Shown piece by piece: positions 63,227 to 64,000 of a stretch of 64,000 nt of DNA (position 1 is the first letter of the stretch; the number at the start of each line of letters is the position of its first letter). The translations under genes and the position numbers were made by a program. The notes under the pieces are model-generated. The model was not told where the DNA came from. It saw only the letters and a program-made list of their open reading frames with translations, and made no database searches. This DNA comes from Alviniconcha marisindica (taxonomy: Eukaryota > Mollusca > Gastropoda > Provannidae), in NCBI GenBank assembly GCA_018857735.1, contig JABMCL010003662.1, positions 802,501 through 866,500 of the forward strand, written 5' to 3'.

Positions 63227-64000
63227 ATACGAACCCTGTACAATCATGCATTCTGAAATAACCCCCTTAAACACTGCCCATGTAATGCTTTTTGTTTAAT
63301 CAGGAAAATTATCTTTTAACTCACTGAAGTAAACCATCGTAAATGCTATGGACAAAAAGTCCATATATTTAACAAACATGCAAGCTGAGCTTATCAGCTA
63401 AGAGCATACCAAGATATACATCTTTCAGTTTCAACTATATAAAGCAGGTGTGACAAAATAGTCATGTCTCTGAAAATTTTAGCATTTACAGATGAGTAAA
63501 GTTCAACAAGTACTACCAGTACCATCACAAAAGGTTTGATATTTCTCATCTGTCCCAAACAAAACACCCTATCATAGCCTAGACACTGCCAGCCATTTAA
63601 ATCCTGATCATTATGCAGGCTTACATATTTTTCACACAAGTCAAAAGAGAAAGCAAACAAAAAAACTACACTGAATAAGAATTAAAGTAACAAAAGTTTA
63701 CTTTTCTGACACACTTGTGGCCTTCAAACACTGTCATGGTAATCACACATCGTGTAAATCAGTAGATGCCAAGCAAGGATATAATCCTGCAAAGTTAACA
63801 AAACTTTGCTTAAAACAGTGTCCAAGAAAAAGCTAACAATACATTCTTGTCAAATCAAGCAAGGTGTCAATTATCTCCCATGAATGCATGAGCACTACAT
63901 TAATTGATGGTTTAGTCAACATAATAAACAATCATTTAACATTTGAACTTGGTCACACAAGAACACAAAATTTTCATTTAACACTGTTTGACACTGCTTT
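63227..64000. other. AT-rich, CpG-poor stretch, no gene seen
   Basis: The composition returns to that of 28-62 kb. The minus-strand frame at 63394-63660 has no family resemblance. Confidence 0.45.

Overview
The window is animal genomic DNA. It has spliced genes with GT-AG introns, long dinucleotide microsatellites, non-LTR retrotransposon tails, short TIR elements and SINE-like repeats, and no bacterial-style gene packing. The repeat style (long CA/GA tracts, tails ending in GGACGTTAAGCACC or GACATTAAAATCC, arrays built on TGACCTTGA) suggests a mollusc, probably a gastropod. That placement is inference; no species-specific gene is present.

Three genes are well supported. (1) 1061-5080, plus strand: the six 3' exons of carnitine O-palmitoyltransferase 2 (CPT2), whose 5' half lies outside the window. 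(2) 8094-17936, minus strand: a complete 11-exon GMC-family FAD oxidoreductase of 605 residues with an N-terminal membrane anchor. All splice phases agree. It converges tail-to-tail with CPT2. (3) 24600-26021, plus strand: a two-exon, 247-residue secreted Reeler-domain protein with a signal peptide and a GPI-type tail.

The interval 18-24.6 kb separates the divergent GMC and Reeler genes. It is full of repeats: a GT/GC Z-DNA-type tract, a CA/GT hairpin, copies of a SINE-like repeat with a 625-bp TA-flanked TIR element inserted into one of them, and a 28-bp minisatellite of about 22 units.

From about 28.2 kb to the right end the sequence changes: it is AT-rich and strongly CpG-poor. In molluscs this is the usual footprint of a methylated gene body, so much of it may be intron of a large gene that I cannot identify. 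It holds a possible terminal exon at 53967-54089 (minus), a weaker one at 31602-31661 (minus), a 2.43-kb TIR element at 33500-35932, arrays of a ~155-bp repeat, a decayed LINE at 46 kb and many poly-C/poly-G runs. The exception is a CpG-rich patch at about 62.5-63.25 kb. It has promoter-like motifs and encodes an isolated, frame-damaged THAP zinc finger, perhaps within a TIR-bounded element.

CPT2 acts in mitochondrial fatty-acid import, the GMC enzyme is a flavin oxidoreductase of unknown substrate, and the Reeler protein is extracellular. Nothing suggests that they form a pathway together.
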